A program made the translations under genes and the position numbers. Below the pieces are notes generated by a model. The model saw only the letters and a program-made list of their open reading frames with translations, was not told the DNA's origin and searched no databases. A stretch of DNA of 64,000 bases from Acuticoccus mangrovi (GTDB lineage Bacteria; Pseudomonadota; Alphaproteobacteria; Rhizobiales; Amorphaceae), in NCBI RefSeq assembly GCF_016411865.1, contig NZ_JAEKJA010000020.1:89567-153566 (forward strand). Direction: 5' to 3'. Shown piece after piece: positions 10,161 to 20,775 of the stretch (its first letter is position 1; every line of letters begins with the position of its first letter).

Positions 10161-11494
10161 GGCTGATCGGTACGTGTGCCGAAGGTTCGCGTGCGCATGG
10201 CGGGGAGCGACAGCGCCAGCGTCAGCCCGCGCGCACCGAGGAAGACCAACAGCGCCAGCCACAGCCCGTGATTGCCGAAGAGCGGCGTCGCGAGCCACCA
10301 GACGGCAACGAAGAGCGCGCCGGAGACGAGCATCATGTTGCGCATCGCCGCCGACCATGTGGCACCGATATAGAGCCCGTCCATGGTGAAGGCGAGCGCG
10401 CCGGCAAGCGGCGTCAGCGCCGCCCACACGAGGTAGACCGCGCCCGCCTCGCGCACCGCCTCCGCCGTCGTCATCAACGCCACGAACGCGTTGCCGCCCG
10501 CGAAGGCGATCAGGCTGAGAGCCGCCCCGGTCGCGACGCCTGCCACGCTCGTCACCACCACCGTGCGGTCGAAGGCGGCCCGGTCACGCGCCCCCACCGC
10601 CCGGCCACCGAGCTGCTCGGCCGCCGTCGCGTAGCCGTCCAGCATGTGGCTGCCGAGCATGAAGATGTTGAGGAGCACCGCGTTCGCCGCCAGCGTCACG
10701 TCGCCGAGCCGCGCCCCCATCGCGGCGAAGAAGGAAAAGGTGCTGACGAGGATCAGCGAGCGGATCAGGATGTCCCGGTTGATGGCGAAGAGCCGGGCGA
10801 GGCCGCGATGCTCCAGCACCGCTGGCAGGCTCGGGGTGGGCCGCTCGGCCAGCCCGCGCGCCACCAGGAGCCCGCCGGCCACCGTCGCCGCCGCCTCGGC
10901 GAGCACGGAGGCGAGGGCGACCCCCGCGACGCCCATCCGAAGCCCCAGCACCAGCGCGACGGAGAGGACGATGTTGACGATCCCGAGCACCAGCTGGAGC
11001 GCGAGCCCCGCCCGCGCCCGACCGAGGCCCAGAAGCCATCCGAGGACGGCGTAGTTCGCCAGCATGAACGGCATCGCCCACACCCGGACGGAGAAATATG
11101 TGGTCGTCGCCTCCGCCACCGCCGCGCTCGCCCCCATGGCGCGCAGGAAGAGCCACAGCACCGGCCCCTGCAGCACGAGCGTCGCCACCCCGATGGCGAC
11201 CGCCGTCATCAGCGCCCGCCAGAACGCCACCGCCTCGCTTTCGGCGTCGCCCGCGCCCATCGCCTGCGCCACCAGGCCCGTGGTGCCGGTGCGCAGGAAG
11301 TTCATGGTGGTGCCGATGAAGTCGAACAGCACCGCCCCCATCGCGACGGCACCGATCAGCGCCGCGTCGCCGAGCTGGCCGATCACCGCCATGTCGGTCA
11401 CCCCGATCAATGGGGTCGACAGATAGGCGAACGTCATCGGCACGGAGATCGCGAACACCGCGCGGTAGGTGACGAGCGGGGGCGAGGGCCGCAT
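10139..11494 (-). CDS. MATE family efflux transporter (DinF-like)
   Basis: A 451-residue inner-membrane protein with about twelve hydrophobic segments in two pseudo-repeats, the usual MATE size. Family features include FAISVPMTFAYLSTPLIGVTD at the N-terminus, FLRTGTTGLVAQAMGAGD in the first half, and a central DGYATAAEQLGGRAVGARD loop, which is characteristic of the DinF branch. MATE proteins export cationic drugs or metabolites against sodium or protons. The ATG at 11494 leaves 43 nt to the NTF2-like stop. Its 3' end overlaps the probable promoter region of the RES/Xre operon. Substrate unknown. Confidence 0.92.
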   Translation of the reverse strand: MRPSPPLVTYRAVFAISVPMTFAYLSTPLIGVTDMAVIGQLGDAALIGAVAMGAVLFDFIGTTMNFLRTGTTGLVAQAMGAGDAESEAVAFWRALMTAVAIGVATLVLQGPVLWLFLRAMGASAAVAEATTTYFSVRVWAMPFMLANYAVLGWLLGLGRARAGLALQLVLGIVNIVLSVALVLGLRMGVAGVALASVLAEAAATVAGGLLVARGLAERPTPSLPAVLEHRGLARLFAINRDILIRSLILVSTFSFFAAMGARLGDVTLAANAVLLNIFMLGSHMLDGYATAAEQLGGRAVGARDRAAFDRTVVVTSVAGVATGAALSLIAFAGGNAFVALMTTAEAVREAGAVYLVWAALTPLAGALAFTMDGLYIGATWSAAMRNMMLVSGALFVAVWWLATPLFGNHGLWLALLVFLGARGLTLALSLPAMRTRTFGTRTDQPFPKTIS

Positions 11495-11537
11495 CGGCGG
11501 TGACCGACGTGGTTGGGCCGGCGGCGCGAGAGACGGC

Positions 11538-11948
11538 CTAGCGGTCGACGCCGAGCTGGGTGAGCATCCGCTCGGCGCTGTCGTTCCACACCTCCCACAG
11601 CACGATCTGGCCGTCCTTCACCTCGAAGCGATCGATGTAGCGATTGCCGTCGAACTCCGTTCCGTCCGGCCAGGCGCCATAGAGGAAGCCGATCGAATAG
11701 ACCACCACCGCGTCCTCGTTCACCGCGACGTCGGTCCGCACCATCTTCTTGCGCACCCACTGATAGCGGTTGGCGTTGAAGCGGGTGATGTCGGCCGCGC
11801 TGCGGAACTCCCGCGCGCCGGTGAAGATGATCGTGCAGTCGGGGTGCACCCGATGCGCCACCTCGTCGAACCGACCAGCCATCTGCTTGTCGAGAAAATC
11901 GAGAATCATGTCGCGAACGGCGGTCGCGGTCGCAGGCGTGTCAAGCAT
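11538..11948 (-). CDS. Nuclear transport factor 2-like (SnoaL-type) protein
   Basis: A 136-residue protein with the NTF2-like cone fold pattern: an N-terminal helix (AVRDMILDFLDKQMAGRFDEVAH), then VHPDCTIIFTG and the C-terminal strands DRFEVKDGQIVLWEVWNDS. SnoaL-like members include isomerases, hydratases and simple ligand-binding proteins; no catalytic set is diagnostic here. ATG 11948 is preferred over an ATG-like codon at 11987 because GGAG lies just upstream. It is divergent from the nitrogen operon whose sigma-54 promoter lies 59 nt upstream of it. Any functional link with that operon is inference only. Confidence 0.75.
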   Translation of the reverse strand: MLDTPATATAVRDMILDFLDKQMAGRFDEVAHRVHPDCTIIFTGAREFRSAADITRFNANRYQWVRKKMVRTDVAVNEDAVVVYSIGFLYGAWPDGTEFDGNRYIDRFEVKDGQIVLWEVWNDSAERMLTQLGVDR

Positions 11949-12006
11949 CAAGGAAGGCTCCAAAGTCGCGGTTGGACATTTCGCCACGCCCCAATACTGC
12001 GGGGGC

Positions 12007-12022
12007 TGGCACGAGAGTTGCT
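12007..12022 (+). promoter_or_regulatory. Sigma-54 (RpoN) promoter of the transporter-amidohydrolase-amidase operon
   Basis: TGGCAC-GAGAG-TTGCT matches the -24/-12 consensus TGGCACRNNNNTTGCW at every defined position, with the invariant GG and GC 10 nt apart. Transcription would begin near 12033, leaving about 67 nt before the binding-protein ATG at 12100. Sigma-54 promoters need an AAA+ activator; for a nitrogen-acquisition operon NtrC is the obvious candidate. I do not see an unambiguous NtrC dyad in the 150 bp upstream. Confidence 0.8.
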
Positions 12023-12099
12023 GAAAATACGCACGACAAAAGCAGCGTCCTCGACGCCATCCAATAGTCTATGCCGTTTCATCGGGAGGAGCCTACCCC

Positions 12100-13284
12100 A
12101 TGACGAAGACCTTCGCCGTTACCCGCAGGCATGTCGTCGCGGCCGCCGCCGCGCTGGGCCTCGCGGCCGGCACCGCCCTGCCCGCCGCCGCCCAGGATCC
12201 GATCAAGATCGGCCTCATCGCCAGCCTCTCCGGGCCTTCGGCGAAGTCGGGCGAGGCGATCACCCGCGGCATCCTGCTCGCCATGGACGAGATCAACGCC
12301 GAGGGCGGGGTGCTCGGCCGGCCGCTGGAGCTCGTCGCGCGCGACGACGAGAACAATCCCGGCAAGGGCATCACCGCGGCGCGTGAGCTGATCAACCGCG
12401 AGGGCGCCGTGGTGATCTTCGGCGGCCTGCAGACCCCGGTGTCGCTCGCCCTCGTGCCCTACATCAATCAGACCAAGGTGCCCTTCATGGGCCCGTGGGC
12501 GGCCGGCACGCCGATCACCAAGAACGGCGCCGCGGAGAACTACATGTTCCGCGTCTCCGCCGTCGACGAGATGGTCGACGTCGCCCTCGTGGAGCGCGCC
12601 GCCACTCTGCACGGGGCGACGAAGCCGGGCCTCGTCCTCATCAACAATCCCTGGGGCGAGTCGAACGAGAAGGGCATCATGGCCGCGCTCGAGGCGAAGG
12701 GCATGGAGAATGCGGGCGTCGAGACAATCGAGGCGAACGACGTCGACGTCGTGCCGCAGCTCACCCGCCTCAAGGACGCCGGCGCCGACGCCCTCTTCCT
12801 CGTCGCCAATGTCGGCCCCTCGGCGCAGGTGATGAAGTCGCTGGAGCGGATGGGCTGGGACGTGCCGGTCGTATCCCACTGGGGCCCCGCCGGCGGCCGC
12901 TTCTCCGAGCTCGGCGGCCCGCGCGCCAAGGACGTGGAGATGATCCAGACCTTCACCTTCTCCGGCAACGATTCGCCGAAGGCCGCCGCCACGCTGGAGG
13001 CGCTGAAGAAGAAGTTCCCCGAGATCCAGTCTGCCGCGGACGTGACCCCCGCCGTCGGCATCGCCAACGCCTACGACGCGATGCACCTCACCGCCCTCGC
13101 CATCGAGAACGCCGGCTCCACCGACGGCCCGGCCATCCGCCAGGGCTTCTACGACATCGACAGCTACGAGGGCCTCATCAAGACCTACGAGACCCCGTTC
13201 ACGCCCGAGGATCAGGACGCGCTCGGGCCGGAAGACTACGTCTTCACCCGCTTCATCGACGGCGAGATCATCCCCATCGACTGA
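12100..13284 (+). CDS. ABC transporter periplasmic binding protein, LivK/Peripla_BP_6 family
   Basis: A 394-residue type I periplasmic binding protein. The signal peptide carries a twin arginine (Arg9-Arg10, then HVVAAAAALGLAAG) and cleavage is likely near residue 31, so export may be through Tat. The mature start DPIKIGLIASLSGPSAKSG and the following ILLAMDEINAEGGVLGRPLE and ARDDENNPGKG are typical of amino-acid, amide and urea binding proteins. The ATG has GGGAGGA 8-13 nt upstream. First gene of a sigma-54 operon with livH, a livM-livG-livF fusion, an amidohydrolase and an amidase, so the ligand is probably a nitrogenous amide or cyclic imide rather than a branched-chain amino acid. The ligand is inference. 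Confidence 0.92.
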   Translation: MTKTFAVTRRHVVAAAAALGLAAGTALPAAAQDPIKIGLIASLSGPSAKSGEAITRGILLAMDEINAEGGVLGRPLELVARDDENNPGKGITAARELINREGAVVIFGGLQTPVSLALVPYINQTKVPFMGPWAAGTPITKNGAAENYMFRVSAVDEMVDVALVERAATLHGATKPGLVLINNPWGESNEKGIMAALEAKGMENAGVETIEANDVDVVPQLTRLKDAGADALFLVANVGPSAQVMKSLERMGWDVPVVSHWGPAGGRFSELGGPRAKDVEMIQTFTFSGNDSPKAAATLEALKKKFPEIQSAADVTPAVGIANAYDAMHLTALAIENAGSTDGPAIRQGFYDIDSYEGLIKTYETPFTPEDQDALGPEDYVFTRFIDGEIIPID

Positions 13285-13291
13285 CAAGGGC

Positions 13292-13310
13292 GGGGGCGCC
13301 CCGCGCCCCC
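13292..13310 (+). other. GC-rich stem-loop between binding-protein and permease genes
   Basis: GGGGGCG (13292-13298) and CGCCCCC (13304-13310) form a perfect 7-bp stem with a 5-nt loop, and no U-tract follows. In ABC operons such hairpins after the binding-protein gene commonly stabilise the upstream mRNA and lower downstream expression, giving more binding protein than membrane subunits. That role is inferred from position. Confidence 0.5.
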
Positions 13311-13318
13311 CTCGCACC

Positions 13319-14187
13319 ATGATCGTCTCCACCCTCATCACGGGCCTCGCCTTGGGGTCGATGTACGGCCTGCTGGCCCTCGGCTTTCACGTCACCTACG
13401 CGGTGTCGAAGACGGTGAACTTCAGCCAGGGCGCGTCGATGATGGTCGGCGCGGTCCTCGGCTACACCTTCGCCGTCACCTTCGGCTGGCCGACCATTCC
13501 GGCCATCGTCGCCGCGCTCCTCGGCTGCGCGGCGCTGGGGCTCGTCGTCGAGCGGGTGCTGGTGCGCCCGTTCGCCTCGCGCGGCTCCGACCTCTGGCTG
13601 ATGGCGACCATCGCCGGCGGGCTGATCCTCGAGAATGCCGTGCTCTTCACCTTCGGCAAGGAGCCGCGCTCGCTGCCTTCGCCGCTCGCCAGCGAGGCGA
13701 TCAGCGTGTTCGGCACCGGCGCCTACCCACTGCAGCTCATCATTCCGGTGGTCGGGCTCCTCATCGCCGGCCTCCTCGCCCTCGTCCAGCGCCGCACCAA
13801 GCTCGGCAAGGCGATGCTCGCCGCCGTGCAGCGGCCGGAGGCGGCCGAGCTCGTCGGCGTCGACACGCGGGCGATGATCGCCGCGTCCTACGCCATCTCC
13901 ACCGTGTTCGCCGGCGTCGCGGGCCTCCTCATCGCCCCGCTCTTCAACGTGTCCGCCTCGATGGGCACGATCTTCGGCATCAAGGCGTTCGCGACCGCGA
14001 TCATCGGCGGCATCTCGTCGGCCTGGGGGGTGATGCTGGCGGGCCTCCTCTATGGCTGCGTCGAAGCCCTCACCACCGCCTATCTGGGGTCGAGCTACAC
14101 CCAGATCGTCTCGTTCTCGATGGTCATCCTGGTGCTCGTGTGGGTGCCCAACGGCCTGTTCGGCCGCGCGGAGGTGAAGAAGGTCTG

Positions 14188-14188
<1 letters not shown>
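13319..14188 (+). CDS. LivH-type ABC transporter permease
   Basis: A 289-residue inner-membrane permease with about eight hydrophobic segments, of the LivH/BPD_transp_2 family. Seen: the N-terminal LITGLALGSMYGLLALGFHV, then NFSQGASMMVGAVLGY, the cytoplasmic coupling loop RTKLGKAMLAAVQRPEAAELVGVDT, and FGIKAFATAIIGGISSAWGV. It pairs with the LivM half of the downstream fusion protein to form the translocation pore. The ATG is 34 nt after the binding-protein stop, beyond the stem-loop; its stop overlaps the next start (TGATG), implying coupled translation. Confidence 0.93.
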
Positions 14189-16704
<2,516 letters not shown>

Positions 16705-16721
16705 CCCCCGAAAGGACCATC

Positions 16722-17951
16722 ATGGATCTCACCCTCCACGACGTGCGCCTGATCTCCGATCCGACGACGCCCGTCGACATCGGCGTCGCGGGCGAGAAGA
16801 TCGTCGAGATCCGCCCTGGCCTCGCGCGCGGCGACCGCGCCCTCGACCTTGGCGGCCGCCTGGTGCTGCCGGGCTTCTGCGAGACCCACATCCACCTCGA
16901 CAAGTCCTGCATCCTCGACCGCTGCGCGATGCGCGGCGGGCTCGACGAGGCGATCAAGGAGGTCGCCGGGCTGAAGTCCGCCTTCACCGAGGAGGACGTC
17001 GCCGAGCGCGCCAAGCGCACCCTCAGAAAGGCCGTGCTCAACGGCACCACGCGCATGCGCACCCACTGCGAGACCGATCCCACCATCGGCCTGCGCGGCT
17101 ACGAGGGGGTGAAGGCGGCCATCAAGGAATGGGCGTGGGCGATCGACGTCACCGTCTGCATCTTCCCGCAGGAGGGGCTCCTCAACAATCCGGGCACCGA
17201 CGAGCTGATGGTGGCGGCGCTGAAGGACGGCGCCAAGGCGGTCGGCGCCGCGCCCTATGTCGACAGCGACTCGCGCGGGCAGATCGAGCGCGTGTTCGAG
17301 ATGGCGCGCGAGTTCGACGTCGACGTCGACATGCACCTCGACTTCGGCAACGACCCCGAGGGCCTCGACATCGAGCACGTCATCCGCTGCACCGAGGCCC
17401 ATGGCTGGGGCGGGCGCGTCACCTGCGGCCACGTCACCCGCTTCGCGCAGATGGCGCCGGCGAAGATGATCGATCTCGCCCGCCGGGTCGCCGACGCCGG
17501 CATCGCGCTGACCATTCTGCCCGCCACCGACCTCTTCCTGATGCACCGCGACCACACGGCGAACACCAGCGTGCCGCGCGGCGTGACGCCGGTGCACCTG
17601 ATGGCGGCGGAGGGGGTGAACTGCTCGCTCTCCACCAACAACGTGCTCAACCCGTTCACCCCGTTCGGCGACTGCTCGCTGATCCGCATGGCGAACCTCT
17701 ACGCCAACACCTGCCAGATCGGCTCGCGCGACGTGATGGCGGACTGCCTGTCGATGGTCTCCACCCGCTCCGCCGAGCTGATGAACCTCACCGACTACGG
17801 GCTCGTCCCGGGCAATCCCGCCGACATCGTGGTGCTCGACGCCACCGACCCGGCGATGGCGGTCGCCGAGCTCGCCCAGCCGATGTATGGCTTCAAGAAC
17901 GGCAGGCCGGTGTTCACCCGCGCCTTGCCCGAGCTGCACCTGCCGAACTGA
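16722..17951 (+). CDS. Cytosine-deaminase-like amidohydrolase with atypical active site
   Basis: A 409-residue amidohydrolase-superfamily protein nearest to cytosine deaminase (CodA) and N-isopropylammelide hydrolase (AtzC). Seen: His56 and His58 in GFCETHIHLDKS, FPQEG (149-152), His205 in MHLDFG, His237 in TCGHVT, and a C-terminal GNPADIVVLDA strand. In CodA-type enzymes a Glu four residues after the third His and an Asp near residue 313 bind metal and shuttle protons; here these positions read Phe208 and Asn306 or Asn307 (in SLSTNNVLNPF). This suggests a distinct subfamily with changed chemistry or metal content. ATG 16722 has AAAGGA 6 nt upstream; 17 nt after the transporter fusion. Probably hydrolyses the imported nitrogen compound before the amidase. 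Confidence 0.85.
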   Translation: MDLTLHDVRLISDPTTPVDIGVAGEKIVEIRPGLARGDRALDLGGRLVLPGFCETHIHLDKSCILDRCAMRGGLDEAIKEVAGLKSAFTEEDVAERAKRTLRKAVLNGTTRMRTHCETDPTIGLRGYEGVKAAIKEWAWAIDVTVCIFPQEGLLNNPGTDELMVAALKDGAKAVGAAPYVDSDSRGQIERVFEMAREFDVDVDMHLDFGNDPEGLDIEHVIRCTEAHGWGGRVTCGHVTRFAQMAPAKMIDLARRVADAGIALTILPATDLFLMHRDHTANTSVPRGVTPVHLMAAEGVNCSLSTNNVLNPFTPFGDCSLIRMANLYANTCQIGSRDVMADCLSMVSTRSAELMNLTDYGLVPGNPADIVVLDATDPAMAVAELAQPMYGFKNGRPVFTRALPELHLPN

Positions 17952-17966
17952 GAGAGGACCGTCCCG

Positions 17967-19118
17967 ATGGAGGACACCGTCAACGCCTTCGTGGACGTCT
18001 TCACCATCGAGGGCGGCAGCGGCCCGCTGTCGGGCCTCACCTTCGGCGCCAAGGACCTCTACGACGTCGAAGGCCACGTGACGGGCTGCGGCAATCCGGA
18101 CTGGGCGCGCACCCATCCGGCGGCGACGGCGCACTGCCCCGTGGTGGCGACGCTGCTCGCGGCCGGCGCCACGCTCATGGGCAAGACCCACACCGACGAG
18201 CTCGCCTATTCGCTGATGGGCGCCAACGCCCACTACGGCACGCCGACGAACAGCGCCGACCCGCGCCGCATGCCGGGCGGCTCCTCGTCCGGCTCGGTGG
18301 CGGCGGTGGCGGCCGGGCTCGTCGACATCGGCCTCGGCTCCGACACCGGCGGCTCGGTGCGCCTGCCGGCCTCCTTCTGCGGCGTCTGGGGGCTGCGCAC
18401 GACGCACGGCGCGGTACCGCTCGAGGGGGCGATGCCGATGGCGCCCTCGTTCGACACCGTCGGCTGGTTCACCCGCGATCTCGCCACCATGGCGCGCACC
18501 ACCGCCGCCATGGGTCTTGCTGGCGAAGGGCCCCTGCCGCCCCGCCTGCTGCTGCCCGTCGATCTCTGGGCGCAGGCGATGCCGGCGACGGTCGATGCGG
18601 TCGCCCCCACCCTCGCCGCGCTGGAGGCGGCCGTCGGCCCCGCCGTGCCCGTCGTCGTCGCCGAGGAGGGGATCGACACGTGGTTCGACGCCTTCCGCAT
18701 CGCCCAGGCGGCGGAGGTCTGGGAGACGCACGGCGCGTGGGTGAGCGCGGTCAAGCCGAACTTCGGCCCGGGCATCGCTGACCGCTTCGCGATGGCGAGC
18801 GCCATCGGCTCCGACGAGCGCGCCGCCGCCCTTGCGATGCGCGAGAAGGTGCGCGCCCGCGCCGCCGCTCTCCTTGCCGACGGCGCCGTCGTCGTGCTGC
18901 CGACGAGCCCCGGCCCCGCGCCGTTCCGCGATGCCGACGAGCCGACCCTCAACGCGTTCCGCAACCGCGCGCTGCGGATGCTCTGCCTCGCCGGCCATGC
19001 CGGCCTGCCGCAGCTCTCGGTGCCGGCGGGCGTGGTGGAGGGCGGCCCGGTCGGCCTCAGCCTCGTCGGCCCCCGCCACGGCGAAGGCAGCCTCCTCTCC
19101 CTCGCCGCCACCCTCTGA
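17967..19118 (+). CDS. Amidase signature family hydrolase (AMI1/AtzF-like)
   Basis: A 383-residue cytoplasmic amidase that releases ammonia from a carboxamide. The Ser-cisSer-Lys triad is intact: Lys29 in FGAKDLYDVEG, Ser106 in PGGSSSGSVAAVAAG, and nucleophile Ser130 in GSDTGGSVRLPAS. The overall pattern (GNPDWARTHPAATA, GANAHYGTPTN, PMAPSFDTVGWFTRD) is close to plant AMI1 (indole-3-acetamide hydrolase) and compact bacterial amidases, and shorter than GatA. ATG 17967 lies 15 nt after the amidohydrolase stop with GAGAGGA in between. As last gene of the sigma-54 operon it is best read as the ammonia-yielding step of a nitrogen-scavenging route; the exact substrate is unknown. Confidence 0.9.
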   Translation: MEDTVNAFVDVFTIEGGSGPLSGLTFGAKDLYDVEGHVTGCGNPDWARTHPAATAHCPVVATLLAAGATLMGKTHTDELAYSLMGANAHYGTPTNSADPRRMPGGSSSGSVAAVAAGLVDIGLGSDTGGSVRLPASFCGVWGLRTTHGAVPLEGAMPMAPSFDTVGWFTRDLATMARTTAAMGLAGEGPLPPRLLLPVDLWAQAMPATVDAVAPTLAALEAAVGPAVPVVVAEEGIDTWFDAFRIAQAAEVWETHGAWVSAVKPNFGPGIADRFAMASAIGSDERAAALAMREKVRARAAALLADGAVVVLPTSPGPAPFRDADEPTLNAFRNRALRMLCLAGHAGLPQLSVPAGVVEGGPVGLSLVGPRHGEGSLLSLAATL

Positions 19119-19146
19119 GCGCATCAACGCGCCGAGCGCCCGTCCG

Positions 19147-19794
19147 TCACCAGCGTTCGGCGAGCCGCCACACGCTGGTGCGCTTCACGTCCTGATCCTC
19201 CAGCGCCGCGTTGCCGGGGATGGTGTAGGTGGCCGCGATGGTGAGCCGGTCCGCCGGCAGGTAGGAGCGTTTGGGATCGCCGATGAGGACCAGCGCCCCC
19301 GCCTCGTCGGCACGGACGAGAAAGCCGTAGGCGCGGGTGGCGAGCGGCTTCTCGTAGAAGATGTCGCCGGCGAGCACCACGTCGGCGTCGGCCGGTCCGT
19401 CCAGCAGGTCCTCGCCGACCGGCGCGAGGCTCACCCCGTTGAGCGCGGCGTTGAGCGAGATGGCGGTGCGGGCGAAGGGATCGATCTCCGCGGCGCGCAC
19501 GCTCGCCGCGCCGCAGAGGGCGGCGGCGATCCCGGCGATGCCGCCACCGGCACCGAGATCGAGCACGCGCTTGCCGCGCACGAGTTCGGGCGCGTCGAGC
19601 ACGTAGCGGGCGAGCGCCTGTCCGCCGGCCCACGCAAAGGCCCAGAACGGCGGCGGCAAACCCGTCTCGCCGAGCTCGTCCTCGGTCATCTGCCACAGCG
19701 GCAGCGCCTCGTCGGCGAGGTGGAGGCGAATTTCCGGCACATGCGCCGGCGTTTTTATGACGGTGTTCTCGCGCACGAAGGCGGCGCGCTCCAC
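19147..19794 (-). CDS. Class I methyltransferase of the ETF-beta/METTL20-like protein-lysine methyltransferase family
   Basis: A 215-residue SAM-dependent methyltransferase. Motif I is VLDLGAGGGIAGIAAALCGA, preceded by the family-typical PPPFWAFAWAGGQALARYVLD, and motif post-II is DVVLAGDIFYE. This arrangement matches bacterial homologues of human ETFBKMT, which methylate lysines in electron transfer flavoprotein beta; a nicotinamide N-methyltransferase-like annotation is also common. The start is GTG 19794, one base after the EVE gene stop, so the two are likely one operon. Convergent with the amidase, 28 nt between stops. Confidence 0.85.
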   Translation of the reverse strand: MERAAFVRENTVIKTPAHVPEIRLHLADEALPLWQMTEDELGETGLPPPFWAFAWAGGQALARYVLDAPELVRGKRVLDLGAGGGIAGIAAALCGAASVRAAEIDPFARTAISLNAALNGVSLAPVGEDLLDGPADADVVLAGDIFYEKPLATRAYGFLVRADEAGALVLIGDPKRSYLPADRLTIAATYTIPGNAALEDQDVKRTSVWRLAERW

Positions 19795-19795
19795 C

Positions 19796-20212
19796 TCACT
19801 CTCCGTTCGCGAGGGCGAGCACGGCCTCCCACTCGGCCTCCTTCACCGGCTGAACCGAGAGGCGGGAGTTGGTGACGAGGGCCATGTCCTTGAGCGTGTC
19901 GTGCGTCTTGACCTCGGCGAGGGTGACGGGTCGGGCGAGCGGCTCCAGCGCGCGGATGTCGACGCATTCCCACTTGCCGGTGTCGTCGGTGGAATCGGGA
20001 TGAGCCGCCTTCGCCACCTCCACGATCCCGACGATCTCCTTGGCGTTGACCGAGTGGTAGAAGAAGCCGCGGTCGCCGACCTTCATCTGGCGCATTTGAT
20101 TGCGGGCGAGAAAGTTGCGCACCCCGTCCCACTCGGTGCCCTTCTTGCCGGCCTTCACCTGATCGTCCCAACTCCAGGTATTCGGCTCGGACTTGAACAG
20201 CCAATACGCCAT
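19796..20212 (-). CDS. EVE domain-containing protein (THYN1-like)
   Basis: A 138-residue single EVE domain, the PUA-like fold that in characterised members binds modified cytosines or modified nucleotides. Seen: MAYWLFKSEPNTWSWDD at the N-terminus, WDGVRNFLARNQMRQM, and GDRGFFYHSVNAKEIVGIVEV. ATG 20212 is chosen over upstream codons because GGGAGCG directly precedes it and the family starts here. The cytoplasmic role in bacteria is unsettled; proposals include recognition of modified bases in DNA or RNA. Followed by the methyltransferase gene with 1 nt between them. Confidence 0.92.
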   Translation of the reverse strand: MAYWLFKSEPNTWSWDDQVKAGKKGTEWDGVRNFLARNQMRQMKVGDRGFFYHSVNAKEIVGIVEVAKAAHPDSTDDTGKWECVDIRALEPLARPVTLAEVKTHDTLKDMALVTNSRLSVQPVKEAEWEAVLALANGE

Positions 20213-20387
20213 CGCTCCCCCATCGTGGCGCCGTCTCGCGAATCGTCGCGGCGCCGGCGGACTGTAGCAGAGCCGCCGCGACCCGCGCACGAGCCGAATG
20301 ACACGGGTTCTCGACCCCGCTTTTCACATGTTCGGGCTTGTGTCCAAATCGTGGCGAGCCGCTGATGAGTTTTTTTTCAAACGGCTG

Positions 20388-20415
20388 TTGACTTAAACTT
20401 CCTAATTGCTAATAT
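20388..20415 (+). promoter_or_regulatory. Housekeeping-type promoter for a small RNA
   Basis: TTGACT (20388-20393) and TAATAT (20410-20415) are separated by 16 nt. Both are close to the sigma-70 consensus and stand out in this GC-rich genome. Transcription should start near 20422. No plus-strand gene lies upstream within 1.2 kb and no open frame starts before the terminator 60 nt downstream. Confidence 0.7.
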
Positions 20416-20421
20416 CTCTTC

Positions 20422-20504
20422 ACGGACGCAACGGCTTCATTAGAAGAGTCGCAGAAAAGGTCCGCTAAAAAAGTTCAAAGAGGCCCCGACGGGCCTCTTT
20501 TTTT
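20422..20504 (+). ncRNA. Candidate small regulatory RNA, about 83 nt
   Basis: The segment lies between a strong promoter (20388-20415) and an intrinsic terminator (20477-20504) on the plus strand, with EVE divergent on the left and glnK 350 nt to the right. Internal pairing is visible: CGGAC (20423-20427) with GTCCG (20460-20464) encloses CTTC-ATTA-GAAG (20435-20446). A short A-rich unpaired run, CTAAAAAAGTTC, precedes the terminator stem, a layout common in Hfq-dependent sRNAs. It does not match the 4.5S, 6S or tmRNA cores. Family unassigned; the position between EVE and the PII gene hints at a nitrogen connection but this is inference. Confidence 0.65.
20477..20504 (+). terminator. Rho-independent terminator of the small RNA
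   Basis: AAAGAGGCCC and GGGCCTCTTT form a perfect 10-bp stem closed by a CGAC tetraloop and run into a 7-nt T tract. It is one of the strongest intrinsic terminators in the window. Confidence 0.9.
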
Positions 20505-20775
20505 GTGCGCCGCACACATCTCCAGGGGCGCTTCTCTTCATGGCATCCATCAGAAAAACATGGCGTTCGCGCACGAATGCCTACTTTTTTGGCGCGCCAT
20601 ATGTTTTAGCACTTTTTGCGCCGGCACACGGCCCGCTCGGGGCGACGGAGCGGCGTCGATGGCCGCGTCATCGCGCCGCCGTCTTTGTGGACTTTGTGCG
20701 CTTGAACCCTGGGCAACTGCTTTTTCTTTGAGCAGCAACAGTGTACACGAGGCGGGCAACCACGGCGCCCACGGT
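20505..20775. promoter_or_regulatory. glnK upstream region with palindromes; possible NtrC site
   Basis: No gene is seen here. Dyads include TGTGCG-C-CGCACA (20504-20516), TGGCGCGCCA around 20591-20598, AGCAC-TTTTT-GCGCC (20608-20622) and GTGTACAC (20741-20748). The third resembles a degenerate GCAC-N5-GYGC NtrC half-site pair and lies about 160 nt upstream of the sigma-54 promoter, a normal distance for an enhancer. None is a clean NtrC consensus match. Confidence 0.35.

Noticed and set aside
11842..11851. GGGTGCACCC dyad as an NtrC site for the sigma-54 operon
   Set aside because: It lies within the NTF2-like coding region and lacks the TGCACY-N5-RGTGCA arrangement; kept only as a remote possibility.
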